NCBI RefSeq assembly: GCF_900091565.1
Contig: NZ_FMCV01000001.1
Coordinates: forward strand, 186,001-250,000
Reading direction: 5' to 3'
Length of the DNA: 64,000 bases
Source: Micromonospora marina
GTDB taxonomy: Bacteria > Actinomycetota > Actinomycetes > Mycobacteriales > Micromonosporaceae
Shown here: positions 17,731 to 26,196 of the stretch, piece after piece
Position numbering within the stretch: position 1 is the first letter of the stretch
Layout: each line of letters begins with the position of its first letter
The notes under the pieces: model-generated
What the model saw: only the letters and a program-made list of their open reading frames with translations
What the model was told of the DNA's origin: nothing
Database searches by the model: none
Translations under genes and position numbers: made by a program

Positions 17731-19163
17731 GCGAGTTCGACGCGGCGACCGCCGCCGTCCAGGCCGCTCTCGACGCGGGCGCCCGGTACGCCGACGCCCG
17801 CGTCATGCACCGCCGCTACGAGTCGATGTCGGCACGCAACGGCGACATCGAGGAGCTGAGCCAGGACGAGAGCATCGGGCTGGGCGTACGCGCGCTCGTC
17901 GGATCGGGTTGGGGCTTCCACGCCGTACCCGATCTGTCCGACGCCGCGGCCCGCGACGCCGGCCGGCGCGCCGCGGCGATCGCCACCGCGAGCGCGCGCG
18001 TTCCCGGCCCGCCGATCGACCTGGTGCCGGCCGAGGCGACTGTGGCGAGCTGGGCCTCGGACTGCGCGGTCGACCCGCTCGGGGTGCCGCTGTCGGACAA
18101 GGGCGACCTGCTGGTCCGGGCCACGGCGACGATGCGTGAGCACGGCGCCGACCTGGCCGAGGGGCTCTACCAGATCTGGGACACCTCGAAGTGGTTCGTC
18201 TCCAGCGAGGGCCACCGGATCGACCAGCGCATCCGGGAGTGCGGCGGCGGCATCTCGGCCACGTCGATCGGTGACGGCGAGACCCAGCGGCGGTCCTACC
18301 CGAGCTATCGCGGGCAGTACGGCACCACCGGCTGGGAGCTGGTCACCTCGCTCGACCTGGGCGCGCACGCCGCGCGGATCGCTGAGGAGTCCCGCGAGCT
18401 GCTCACCGCGCCGCTCTGCCCGGCCGGCGAGACCGATCTGATCCTCGGCGGCGAGCAGCTCGCGTTGCAGATCCACGAGTCGGTCGGGCACGCCATCGAG
18501 CTGGACCGCATCCTCGGCTGGGAGGCGGCGTTCGCCGGCACGTCCTGGCTCGACCTGGCCCGCCTCGGTTCGCTGCGCTACGGGTCCGAGCTGATGAACG
18601 TGACGATCGACCCCACCATCCCGGGCGCGCTGGGCAGCTTCGGCTTCGACGACGAGGGCTCCCCGGCGGTCGCCCGGGACGCGGTCCGCGAGGGGCGGTG
18701 GGTCGGGGTGCTCGCCGGCCGGGACTCGGCCGCCGTCGCCGGATTGGACTACGGCGGCAGCGTACGGGCCGACGGCTGGGCCCGGCTGCCGATGGTGCGG
18801 ATGACGAACGTGGGCCTGGAACCGGGCCCGCACACACTCGACGAGATCATCGCGGCCACCGACGACGGGGTGCTCATGGACATCAACCGGTCCTGGTCGA
18901 TCGACGACAAGCGGCTCAACTTCCAGTTCGGCTGCGAGGTCGGCTGGGAGGTGCGCAACGGTCGCCGGGGGCGGATGCTGCGCAACCCGACCTACACCGG
19001 CATCGGGCCGGTCTTCTGGCGCTCGATGGACATGCTCTCCTCGGAGACGGTCGCCTGGGGCACGCCCAACTGCGGGAAGGGGCAGCCCGGGCAGGTCGGG
19101 CACACCGGCCACCCGGCCGCGCCGGCCCGGTTCCGCGGCGTCCGGGTGGGGGTGCGGGCATGA
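17727..19163 (+). CDS. tldD: TldD family metalloprotease subunit
   Basis: 478 residues. The family's zinc motif HESVGH (HExxxH) is at residues 250-255, followed by the conserved ELDRILGWEAAFAGTSW. TldD and its partner PmbA/TldE form a heterodimeric barrel that degrades unfolded peptides and, in some bacteria, matures microcins. TldD carries the active site, as here. The ATG at 17727 is coupled to the MSER mini-ORF upstream and the stop overlaps the next mini-ORF (ATGA at 19160). The frame open upstream to 17658 is repeat DNA. Confidence 0.9.
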   Translation: MSEFDAATAAVQAALDAGARYADARVMHRRYESMSARNGDIEELSQDESIGLGVRALVGSGWGFHAVPDLSDAAARDAGRRAAAIATASARVPGPPIDLVPAEATVASWASDCAVDPLGVPLSDKGDLLVRATATMREHGADLAEGLYQIWDTSKWFVSSEGHRIDQRIRECGGGISATSIGDGETQRRSYPSYRGQYGTTGWELVTSLDLGAHAARIAEESRELLTAPLCPAGETDLILGGEQLALQIHESVGHAIELDRILGWEAAFAGTSWLDLARLGSLRYGSELMNVTIDPTIPGALGSFGFDDEGSPAVARDAVREGRWVGVLAGRDSAAVAGLDYGGSVRADGWARLPMVRMTNVGLEPGPHTLDEIIAATDDGVLMDINRSWSIDDKRLNFQFGCEVGWEVRNGRRGRMLRNPTYTGIGPVFWRSMDMLSSETVAWGTPNCGKGQPGQVGHTGHPAAPARFRGVRVGVRA

Positions 19164-19243
19164 GCGAGCGCGGCGAGCGAATCAGCCAGCTCAGCGCAAA
19201 GGTGCCTCATGACGGCACGGAGCGAAGCGGAGTGACGGCATGA
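19160..19243 (+). repeat. MSER repeat, 27-codon mini-ORF between tldD and pmbA
   Basis: ATG at 19160 overlaps the tldD stop. The 27-residue frame begins MSERGERISQLSAKVPH and ends GVTA; its stop overlaps the ATG at 19240 of the PmbA gene. Length and 13 or more residues (MSER, SAKVPH, GT, RSGV) match the copy at 17609. The pattern fits an inserted repeat that preserves coupling. Confidence 0.6.
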
Positions 19244-20658
19244 GCGAGCGCGGCATGAGCGCCGAGTTGGAGATCGCCGCCGGGGTGGTGGACCTGGTCC
19301 GGCAGACGGCCGGTCGGGCCGCCGAGGCCGAGGTGGTGGTGACCCGCTCCGACCTGGCGCTGACCCGGTTCGCCAACTCGTTCATCCACCAGAACGTGTC
19401 CGAGACCGGCGTCTCGGTGCACCTGCGGTTGCACGTGGACGGGCGGACCGCGACCGGCAGCGGCAGCCGGGTCGACGCCGACGGGCTGGCCGTGCTCGTC
19501 GAGCGGACCCGGGCCGCGGCCCGGCTCGCGCCGCCCGACCCGGCCTGGCCGGGGCTCACCGCGCCGACGCCCGTGCCGTCGGGCCCGGCCGCCGACGAGG
19601 CGACCGCGTTCGCCTCGCCGGATGAGCGGGCCGAGCGGGTACGCGCGTTCGTCGAGGCGGTCGAGGGCCTGGAGGCGGCCGGTTACTGCCGCACCGCGTA
19701 CCGGTCGGGGGCGTTCGCCAACTCGGCCGGGCACACGGCTGTGGGCCGGGCGGCCGAGGCGGCGATGGACGGCATCGCGCGCGCCGGGGGCGCCGACGGG
19801 GTGGCGCGGCTCTGTGCGGACCGGCTGGCCGATCTCGACGGCGCGGCGCTCGGCGCCCGCGCGGCGGCCAAGGCACGCGCCGCGGCCGCACCGGTCGAGC
19901 TGCCGCCGGGGCACTACGAGGTGGTGCTCGAACCGGCTGCCGTCGCCGACCTGTTGCAGAACCTGGCCTGGTACGGCTTCAACGGCAAGCGGTACGCCGA
20001 ACGGCAGTCCTTCGCCGAGCCGGGCACCGCACAGTTCGACCCTTCGGTGACGCTGGTGGACGACCCGCTGCACGCCAGCACGCTGCCGTTCGACCTGGAG
20101 GGCACACCCCGCCGGTCGTTGCCACTGGTCGAGGGCGGCACCACAGGGGCGGTGGCGTACGACAGGCGCGGCGGCGCCGAGGCGGGCGCCGGGTCCACCG
20201 GCCACGGTATGCCGGGCAGCGCGACGTTCGGGCCGATCCCGCACAACATCCGCCTGCTGGCGGCCGGGGCCGGGGCCGGCGCGGCCGTCGCCGCCGGGCC
20301 GGTGAGCGCGGGCGTGACCGGGGCGGTGGGCGACCCGGACACCGCCGCGCTGGTGGCCGGGATGCGGCGCGGGCTGCTGGTCAGCGACTTCTGGTACACG
20401 CGGGTGCTGGACCCGAAGCAACTGGTGGTCACCGGGCTGACCCGCAACGGGGTGTGGCTGGTCGAGGACGGCGTGCCGACCCGGGCGGTGCGCGACTTCC
20501 GGTTCACCGAGTCGTACCCCCGGGCGCTGGGGTCGGGCCTGGTGCTCGGCCTGGGCCGGACGGCTGCGCGCCAGCCGGGCCGCGTCGACGGCTCCTGGTA
20601 CGAGGCGCCCGCGCTGCGGCTGTCCTCCTGGCACTTCACCGGCGGTGCGTCCGGGTGA
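19240..20658 (+). CDS. TldD/PmbA family protein, PmbA (TldE)-like partner
   Basis: 472 residues. It shares the two-domain TldD/PmbA fold but lacks the HExxxH zinc site, as expected for the non-catalytic partner. Conserved PmbA-like sections include ARAGGADGVARLCADRL and PFDLEGTPRRSLPLVEGG. The C-terminal SFWYTR-like segment (LLVSDFWYTRVLDPKQ) is also typical. Two starts are possible: ATG 19240, which belongs to the MSER repeat (MSERGMSAELEI), or ATG 19255, which omits those five residues. It is cotranscribed with tldD. Confidence 0.88.
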   Translation: MSERGMSAELEIAAGVVDLVRQTAGRAAEAEVVVTRSDLALTRFANSFIHQNVSETGVSVHLRLHVDGRTATGSGSRVDADGLAVLVERTRAAARLAPPDPAWPGLTAPTPVPSGPAADEATAFASPDERAERVRAFVEAVEGLEAAGYCRTAYRSGAFANSAGHTAVGRAAEAAMDGIARAGGADGVARLCADRLADLDGAALGARAAAKARAAAAPVELPPGHYEVVLEPAAVADLLQNLAWYGFNGKRYAERQSFAEPGTAQFDPSVTLVDDPLHASTLPFDLEGTPRRSLPLVEGGTTGAVAYDRRGGAEAGAGSTGHGMPGSATFGPIPHNIRLLAAGAGAGAAVAAGPVSAGVTGAVGDPDTAALVAGMRRGLLVSDFWYTRVLDPKQLVVTGLTRNGVWLVEDGVPTRAVRDFRFTESYPRALGSGLVLGLGRTAARQPGRVDGSWYEAPALRLSSWHFTGGASG

Positions 20659-20885
20659 CCCGGTGCGCCGCCGGGCGCGCCGGGCCACCGGTCGGCGCGC
20701 CGTTCGGCCGACCCAACACATTGATCATGATTCGACTCTTTCCAAGCTGCGGGACACACGGGACACTGCGTTGCGCGGCCGGGCCGTGAAGATCGGCGTA
20801 ACGTGTGTCACTTAGCCGCACCGGTTCGCCGGTGTGGCCTCGCGCGTGCGCAGGACGTGACAGTGACGTCAGGGAGATGACTCGA
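20659..20885 (+). promoter_or_regulatory. Upstream region of the sdhCAB operon
   Basis: 227 bases. It contains GACACAC at 20753-20759 and GTGTGTC at 20803-20809, a 7-base inverted repeat 43 bases apart, and a TGACGTCA palindrome at 20864-20871, just before the GGGAG Shine-Dalgarno run. These are candidate operator sites; no known regulator motif is matched exactly. Confidence 0.35.
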
Positions 20886-21707
20886 ATGACAACTACGTCG
20901 GCCAGGACGCCGAGACCGCAGCCGCGGGGAGGGCGGGCACGCGCCGCCATCGCGGCGAAGACGTTGCGGACCGACAGATGGTGGTTCGCCCCGCTGATCA
21001 CCGTGGTGGGGCTCAGCGCGTGGGTCATCTACGCGACGGTCCGGGTCTTCATGCACAAGTGGTACTGGGTGGAGCAGTACCACTACCTGACGCCGTTCTA
21101 CTCCCCCTGCGTCACCGACCGCTGTGTCGAGGGCTCCTCGCACTTCGGCCAGTTCCTGCCCGGCTGGTGGATCATCCCGGACGCGGCGCTCACCCTGCCG
21201 TTCCTGCTGCTGTTCCGCCTGACCTGCTACTACTACCGCAAGGCGTACTACCGGTCGTTCTGGCTGTCGCCGCCGGCCTGCGCGGTGCCGGACGGGCACC
21301 AGTCGTACAGCGGCGAGACCCGGTTCCCGCTGCTCGGCCAGAACCTGCACCGCTACTTCTTCTACGCCGCCGCGATCATCTCGCTGATCAACACCTGGGA
21401 CGCGATCCTCGCCTTCCACTCCCCCGAGGGCTTCGGCTTCGGCCTGGGCAACATCATCCTGCTGGTCAACGTGGTGATGCTGTGGGCGTACACGATTTCC
21501 TGCCACTCCTGCCGGCACATCATCGGCGGGCGGCTCAAGCACTTCTCCAAGCACCCGATGCGCTACAAGGCGTGGACCGGGGTGTCCTGGTTGAACGTCC
21601 GGCACATGCAGCTCGCCTGGATCACCCTGGGCACCCTGGCGCTCACCGACTTCTACGTGATGGCGGTCGCCGCCGGCTGGATCAACGACCTGCGGTTCAT
21701 CAACTGA
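20886..21707 (+). CDS. sdhC: Succinate dehydrogenase membrane anchor, Rv0249c type
   Basis: 273 residues, the same length as the mycobacterial Rv0249c anchor. Five hydrophobic segments are visible (about 35-57, 95-117, 155-180, 190-212, 240-265). Histidines such as LGQNLHRYFFYAA, CHSCRHIIGG and HFSKHP may ligate haem or sit near the quinone site. GGGAG precedes ATG 20886 by nine bases; ATG 20877 is too close to the same run. Its 3' end lies ten bases before sdhA. It passes electrons from SdhB to menaquinone. Confidence 0.9.
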   Translation: MTTTSARTPRPQPRGGRARAAIAAKTLRTDRWWFAPLITVVGLSAWVIYATVRVFMHKWYWVEQYHYLTPFYSPCVTDRCVEGSSHFGQFLPGWWIIPDAALTLPFLLLFRLTCYYYRKAYYRSFWLSPPACAVPDGHQSYSGETRFPLLGQNLHRYFFYAAAIISLINTWDAILAFHSPEGFGFGLGNIILLVNVVMLWAYTISCHSCRHIIGGRLKHFSKHPMRYKAWTGVSWLNVRHMQLAWITLGTLALTDFYVMAVAAGWINDLRFIN

Positions 21708-21717
21708 GAGCCTGGAC

Positions 21718-23631
21718 ATGACTGAGACGCGAATCGAACGACACCACTACGACGTCGTCGTGATCGGGGCCGGTGGCGCCGGCCTGCGCGCGGCGATCGA
21801 GGCCCGGCTGGCCGGCAAGAAGACCGCGATCATCTCGAAGTCGCTGTTCGGTAAGGCGCACACGGTGATGGCCGAGGGCGGCGCCGCCGCCGCGATGGGC
21901 AACGTGAACTCGCGCGACAACTGGCAGGTGCACTTCCGGGACACCATGCGCGGCGGCAAGTTCCTCAACAACTTCCGGATGGCCGAGTTGCACGCCAAGG
22001 AGGCGCCGCAGCGGATCTGGGAGCTGGAGACGTACGGCGCGCTGTTCGACCGCACCTCCGACGGCAAGATCTCGCAGCGCAACTTCGGCGGCCACGAGTA
22101 CCCGCGCCTGGCGCACGTCGGCGACCGCACCGGCCTGGAGCTGATCCGTACGCTCCAGCAGAAGATCGTCTCGCTCCAGCAGGAGGACAAGCAGGAGTTC
22201 GGCAGCTACGACGCGCGGATCCGGGTGTTCTCCGAGACCACTGTCACCGAGCTGCTGCTCGACGGCGACCGGGTGGCCGGGGCGTTCGGCTACTACCGCG
22301 AGTCCGGCGAGTTCGTCCTGTTCGAGGCGCCCGCGGTGGTGCTGGCCACCGGCGGCGTCGGACGCTCCTACAAGGTCACCTCGAACTCGTGGGAGTACAC
22401 CGGCGACGGCCACGCGCTGGCGCTGCGCGCCGGGGCCACGCTGATCAACATGGAGTTCCTCCAGTTCCACCCGACCGGCATGGTCTGGCCGCCCTCGGTG
22501 AAGGGCATCCTGGTCACCGAGTCGGTACGCGGCGACGGCGGGGTGCTGAAGAACTCCGAGGGCAAGCGGTTCATGTTCGACTACGTCCCGGACGTGTTCC
22601 GCAAGCAGTACGCGGAGACCGAGGAGGAGGCGGACCGCTGGTACACCGACCCGGACAACAACCGGCGTCCGCCGGAGCTGCTGCCCCGCGACGAGGTCGC
22701 CCGCGCCATCAACAGCGAGGTCAAGGAGGGCCGGGGTACGCCGGCCGGCGGCGTCTACCTGGACATCGCCTCCCGTAAGTCGGCCGAGGAGATCCGCCGC
22801 CGCCTCCCGTCGATGTACCACCAGTTCAAGGAGCTGGCCGACGTCGACATCACCAGGGAGCCGATGGAGGTCGGCCCGACCTGTCACTACGTGATGGGCG
22901 GCGTCGAGGTGGACCCGGACTCCGGCGCGGCGTACGGCGCGGTGCGCGGTCTCTACGCCGCCGGTGAGGTGTCCGGCGGCATGCACGGCTCCAACCGGCT
23001 CGGCGGCAACTCCCTGTCCGACCTGCTGGTGTTCGGCAAGCGCGCGGGCGGGCACGCCGCCACGTACGCCGACCAGCTCACCACCCGCCCGGCGGTGTCG
23101 GTGGCCGCGGTGGAGGCCGCCGTGGAGACGGCGCTGGCGCCGCTTCAGCGGGACACCGGTGAGAGCCCGTACCAGCTCCAGCAGGACCTCCAGGCGGTGA
23201 TGGGCGACCTGGTCGGGATCATCCGGCGCGAGGGTGAGCTCGAAGACGCCATGCGCAGGCTGGCCGAGCTGCGGGAGCGGGTGGCGAAGGTGAGCGCGGT
23301 CGGTACCCGGCGCTACAACCCGGGCTGGCACCTGGCGCTGGACCTGCGCAACATGCTCGTGGTCTCGGAGTGCACCGCGATGGCGGCGCTGGAGCGGCAG
23401 GAGTCGCGCGGCGGGCACACCCGGGAGGACTACCCGGCGATGGACCCGAAGTGGCGGAGCGTCAACCTGGTCTGCTCGCTGGACGGGGACGCGGTCCGGC
23501 TGACCCGCAAGCCGCTGCCGAAGATGCGGCCGGAGCTGATCGGGCTGTTCGACCGGGCCGAGCTGGCCAAGTACCTGACCGACGAGGAACTCGCCGAGTT
23601 CGACGCCCTCACCGAGGAGGCGAACAACTGA
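21718..23631 (+). CDS. sdhA: Succinate dehydrogenase/fumarate reductase flavoprotein subunit
   Basis: 637 residues. FAD-binding VVIGAGGAGLRAAIEA at about 11-26, the covalent-flavin histidine in KAHTVMAEGG near residue 44, and substrate motif FHPTG near 250. VRGDGGVL and the active-site arginine region PRDEVARAINSE also match. It oxidises succinate to fumarate in the TCA cycle. Its stop overlaps the sdhB ATG (TGATG). Length agrees with mycobacterial Sdh1 flavoprotein. Confidence 0.95.
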   Translation: MTETRIERHHYDVVVIGAGGAGLRAAIEARLAGKKTAIISKSLFGKAHTVMAEGGAAAAMGNVNSRDNWQVHFRDTMRGGKFLNNFRMAELHAKEAPQRIWELETYGALFDRTSDGKISQRNFGGHEYPRLAHVGDRTGLELIRTLQQKIVSLQQEDKQEFGSYDARIRVFSETTVTELLLDGDRVAGAFGYYRESGEFVLFEAPAVVLATGGVGRSYKVTSNSWEYTGDGHALALRAGATLINMEFLQFHPTGMVWPPSVKGILVTESVRGDGGVLKNSEGKRFMFDYVPDVFRKQYAETEEEADRWYTDPDNNRRPPELLPRDEVARAINSEVKEGRGTPAGGVYLDIASRKSAEEIRRRLPSMYHQFKELADVDITREPMEVGPTCHYVMGGVEVDPDSGAAYGAVRGLYAAGEVSGGMHGSNRLGGNSLSDLLVFGKRAGGHAATYADQLTTRPAVSVAAVEAAVETALAPLQRDTGESPYQLQQDLQAVMGDLVGIIRREGELEDAMRRLAELRERVAKVSAVGTRRYNPGWHLALDLRNMLVVSECTAMAALERQESRGGHTREDYPAMDPKWRSVNLVCSLDGDAVRLTRKPLPKMRPELIGLFDRAELAKYLTDEELAEFDALTEEANN

Positions 23632-24737
23632 TGGGAAGTAAGCGCCAGTTCCGCATCTGGCGGGGCGACGAGACCGGCGGCGACCTGAAGGACTACACGG
23701 TCGAGGTCAACGAGGGCGAGGTGGTCCTCGACGTGATCCACCGGCTCCAGGCCACCGAGGCGCCCGACCTGGCGTGCCGGTGGAACTGTAAGGCCGGCAA
23801 GTGCGGCTCCTGCTCGATGGAGATCAACGGCAAGCCGCGGCTGGGCTGCATGACCCGGATGTCGACGTTCGAGGAGTCCGAGACCGTCACGGTCACCCCG
23901 CTGCGCACCTTCCCGGTGATCCGGGATCTGGTCACCGACGTCTCGTTCAACTACGAGAAGGCCCGGGAGACCCCGGCGTTCGCGCCGCCGGCCGACGTGG
24001 CGCCCGGCGACTACCGGATGGAGCAGGTCGACGTCGAGCGCTCGCAGGAGTTCCGCAAGTGCATCGAGTGCTTCCTGTGCCAGAACGTCTGCCACGTGAT
24101 CCGCGATCACGACGAGAACAAGCCGGCGTTCTCCGGTCCCCGGTACTTCATCCGGGCGGCCGAGCTGGACATGCACCCGCTCGACGCGCGCACCGACCGC
24201 CGGGAGTACGCGCAGTCGGACATGGGGCTCGGCTTCTGCAACATCACCAAGTGCTGCACCGAGGTCTGCCCCGAGCACATCAAGATCACCGACAACGGGA
24301 TCATCCCCATGAAGGAACGGGTCGTCGACCGCAGGTACGATCCCCTTGTGTGGCTCGGTAACAAGATCTTCCGGAGGGGTCAGGTGCCTCAGACCAGCGC
24401 GACCAGCGGGCATTCGAGCGGTGCCGTCACGTCCGGAGGGACGCACGGCGGGGCGCACGCGCACGGCGGTGGTCCGCACGTCGGCGGAGTGCACTCGCAC
24501 GCGGGCGGCTCGCACGACAGCGCCGCCGAGCGTCAGGCCCAGCAGGGCGTCAACTGGCACCGCGAGGTGCCGCACCCGACCGCCCCGGCGGTGGACGCCA
24601 GCGGCAAGCTGCCGCTGACCGAGCTGACCTTCAACAAGGCCGCCGCGCCGTCCCCGTTCGGCGACGACGTGACGTTCCCGCTGCCGCCGGAGCACCTCAA
24701 CTTCGCTCACCCGCAGCAGGACGAGCCGAAGCACTGA
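23631..24737 (+). CDS. sdhB: Succinate dehydrogenase iron-sulfur subunit with long His/Gly-rich C-terminal tail
   Basis: 368 residues, about 120 more than the mycobacterial counterpart. The core has all cluster ligands: Cys53, 58, 61 and 73 for [2Fe-2S]; CIECFLCQNVC (144-154) and CNITKCCTEVCP (203-214) for the other two clusters. The core ends near residue 250. The extra tail has a histidine/glycine stretch at 261-295 (THGGAHAHGGG, HVGGVHSHAGGSH), then a proline-rich end. A metal-binding or assembly role for the tail is possible but unproven. The open frame upstream of 23631 lies over sdhA. Confidence 0.93.
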   Translation: MGSKRQFRIWRGDETGGDLKDYTVEVNEGEVVLDVIHRLQATEAPDLACRWNCKAGKCGSCSMEINGKPRLGCMTRMSTFEESETVTVTPLRTFPVIRDLVTDVSFNYEKARETPAFAPPADVAPGDYRMEQVDVERSQEFRKCIECFLCQNVCHVIRDHDENKPAFSGPRYFIRAAELDMHPLDARTDRREYAQSDMGLGFCNITKCCTEVCPEHIKITDNGIIPMKERVVDRRYDPLVWLGNKIFRRGQVPQTSATSGHSSGAVTSGGTHGGAHAHGGGPHVGGVHSHAGGSHDSAAERQAQQGVNWHREVPHPTAPAVDASGKLPLTELTFNKAAAPSPFGDDVTFPLPPEHLNFAHPQQDEPKH

Positions 24738-24807
24738 ACAGCAGCGCGACGATGACGGGGGCCGGCGGCACGAGCCGCGGGCCCTCGTCCCGTCCCTGCC
24801 CGGCTGT

Positions 24808-24828
24808 CCGGTTCGCCGGGCGAACCGG
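24808..24828. terminator. Bidirectional hairpin between sdhB and mutT
   Basis: CCGGTTCGCC and GGCGAACCGG form a perfect 10-bp stem with a minimal loop, in the 107-base gap between the convergent genes. Confidence 0.5.
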
Positions 24829-24844
24829 CCCGCGGCGCGTTCGC

Positions 24845-25285
24845 TCAGGGGGCGTCGAGAAGCGGCCGCAGCGCGGCCACGATCGGCACGTCGGCCGGCA
24901 GCCAGGCGACGCTGTCCAGCTCGGCGGCGGACAGCCAGCGCAGTTCGGCGTGCTCCAGTGCCTTCGGCTCGTCGCCGTGCAGCAGACGGGCGGCGTAGAC
25001 GCGCAGCACGGACCGGCCGTGCGCCATCCGTACGTCCCGGCCGACGCGCGCGCCGACCGCCACCCGTACGCCCAGTTCCTCGGCGCACTCCCGGGCCAGC
25101 GCGTCGACCTCGGTCTCGCCCGGCTCGACCTTTCCGCCCGGAAACTCCCAGCGCCCCGCCACCTCGGGGGGCGCGGAGCGCTCGCATGCCAGCACCCGGC
25201 CGCCATCGATGATCGCCGCTCCGACGACCACCCTCGGCTCCCGCCGGTCGGCCTGCCCGCTTCCGCTAACCCGTTCGGTCCGCAC
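24845..25285 (-). CDS. mutT: NUDIX hydrolase, 8-oxo-dGTP diphosphatase-like
   Basis: 146 residues. The complete NUDIX box lies at about residues 50-72: GGKVEPGETEVDALA followed by RECAEELGV, with the Glu residues that bind Mg2+. The fold begins VVVGAAIIDGGRVLACER, as in MutT. It probably removes 8-oxo-dGTP from the nucleotide pool, though related enzymes also hydrolyse other nucleotides. GTG start at 25285. Single gene, convergent with sdhB. Confidence 0.85.
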   Translation of the reverse strand: MRTERVSGSGQADRREPRVVVGAAIIDGGRVLACERSAPPEVAGRWEFPGGKVEPGETEVDALARECAEELGVRVAVGARVGRDVRMAHGRSVLRVYAARLLHGDEPKALEHAELRWLSAAELDSVAWLPADVPIVAALRPLLDAP

Positions 25286-25469
25286 GGGCCACCAGCGTGC
25301 CAGATCAATCGGCGGTTTGGGTAGCTGCGTCCGCCGTCAGGTCAGCAGAACACGGAAGTGTGGGCGTGGACACACCATCTGAGCGGCGAGAGACTAGAGG
25401 GCGTCGACTGGGACACGGGATGGCGACGATTTGGCCACAAGCCGGCAACGACGCCTGGGAGGTGCGGTG

Positions 25470-25778
25470 ATGCGCGTGCTGTTCAGCGGCCGAGCGAAGC
25501 ACGACTACCTCAGCGACGCACTGGCCCTGCTGTCCGGATGGACGCGCGAGGGCGAACAGATCCGCCGCACCATCGTCCTCGACGACACCCAGCACGCCGC
25601 GCTCACCGAGCGGGTGGCGGTGGTGGCCGACGCACTGCGACTGCGTCCCGAGATCAGCCGCCGGGCCGACCGTACGCAGATCAGGCTCGGGCACGGCGAC
25701 GGCGAGCCACTGACCGAGGGTGAGGTGTTGCTCGCGGCACGTATCGAGGATGCGGTCCGCGCGGTCACCGAACCCTGA
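25470..25778 (+). CDS. Pterin-4a-carbinolamine dehydratase-like protein with altered active site
   Basis: 102 residues. The fold of pterin carbinolamine dehydratases can be traced: DALALLSGWTREGEQIRRTI, then LTERVAVVADALRLRPE and a C-terminal LTEGEVLLAARIEDAV. In active enzymes the middle contains a His-His-Pro-Glu-type sequence; here it reads RLRPE, so both catalytic histidines are missing. It may have a structural or regulatory role instead. ATG at 25470 has GGGAGG about six bases upstream. It is a short monocistron before the PH-domain gene. Confidence 0.65.
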   Translation: MRVLFSGRAKHDYLSDALALLSGWTREGEQIRRTIVLDDTQHAALTERVAVVADALRLRPEISRRADRTQIRLGHGDGEPLTEGEVLLAARIEDAVRAVTEP

Positions 25779-25797
25779 GCCGTTGGCACGCCCCGCC

Positions 25798-25803
25798 TAC
25801 CCT
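25798..25803 (+). promoter_or_regulatory. Putative -10 box of leaderless promoter (PH-domain gene)
   Basis: TACCCT, seven bases before the ATG at 25811. Confidence 0.45.
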
Positions 25804-25810
25804 CGGGTGC

Positions 25811-26173
25811 ATGTCTGGCCCCACGTACGACCGCAAGGAACAGTTCCAGCAGATCCAGAGCGGGTTGCTGCCCGGTGAGCAGATCATCGCCGTCTACGAC
25901 GCGGTGGGCACCGGCACCGGATTCATCGGCCTGACCGACCGGCGGGTGATCATCCAGGACCGCTCCTTCGTCGGCAAGCGGTACGCCATCACCAGCATCC
26001 CGTACTCGAAGATCACCAGCGTGAGCGTGGTGAGCAACAAGTCCTGGGGTGGCTCGTTCTTCTCCACCGGGTCGATCGCGGTGCACGTCGGCACGCACAC
26101 CTACGAGGTCGAGTTCCGGGGCGCGGAGAAGAGCCACCACGTGCACAACGTCATCCTGCACCACATCTCCTGA
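25811..26173 (+). CDS. Bacterial PH-domain protein
   Basis: 120 residues forming a single bacterial pleckstrin-homology-like domain: GLLPGEQIIAVYDAVGTGTGFIGLTDRRVIIQD is the typical LTDRRLI signature, followed by IPYSKITSVSV and SIAVHVGTHTYEVEF strands, with a C-terminal helix (AEKSHHVHNVILHHI). No signal or membrane helix. Such proteins are common in actinobacteria; partners are unknown. Confidence 0.85.
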   Translation: MSGPTYDRKEQFQQIQSGLLPGEQIIAVYDAVGTGTGFIGLTDRRVIIQDRSFVGKRYAITSIPYSKITSVSVVSNKSWGGSFFSTGSIAVHVGTHTYEVEFRGAEKSHHVHNVILHHIS

Positions 26174-26183
26174 CCCCGCCTGG

Positions 26184-26189
26184 CACAAT
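26184..26189 (+). promoter_or_regulatory. Putative -10 box of leaderless promoter (SanA-like gene)
   Basis: CACAAT, seven bases before the ATG at 26197. It departs from TANNNT at the first base. Confidence 0.3.
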
Positions 26190-26196
26190 CGCCGCC

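Noticed and set aside
20721..20740. TTGATCATGATTCGA region before sdhC as another copy of the CGATCATGA repeat
   Set aside because: It shares only GATCATGA with the element at 51158 and lacks a matching inverted arm.
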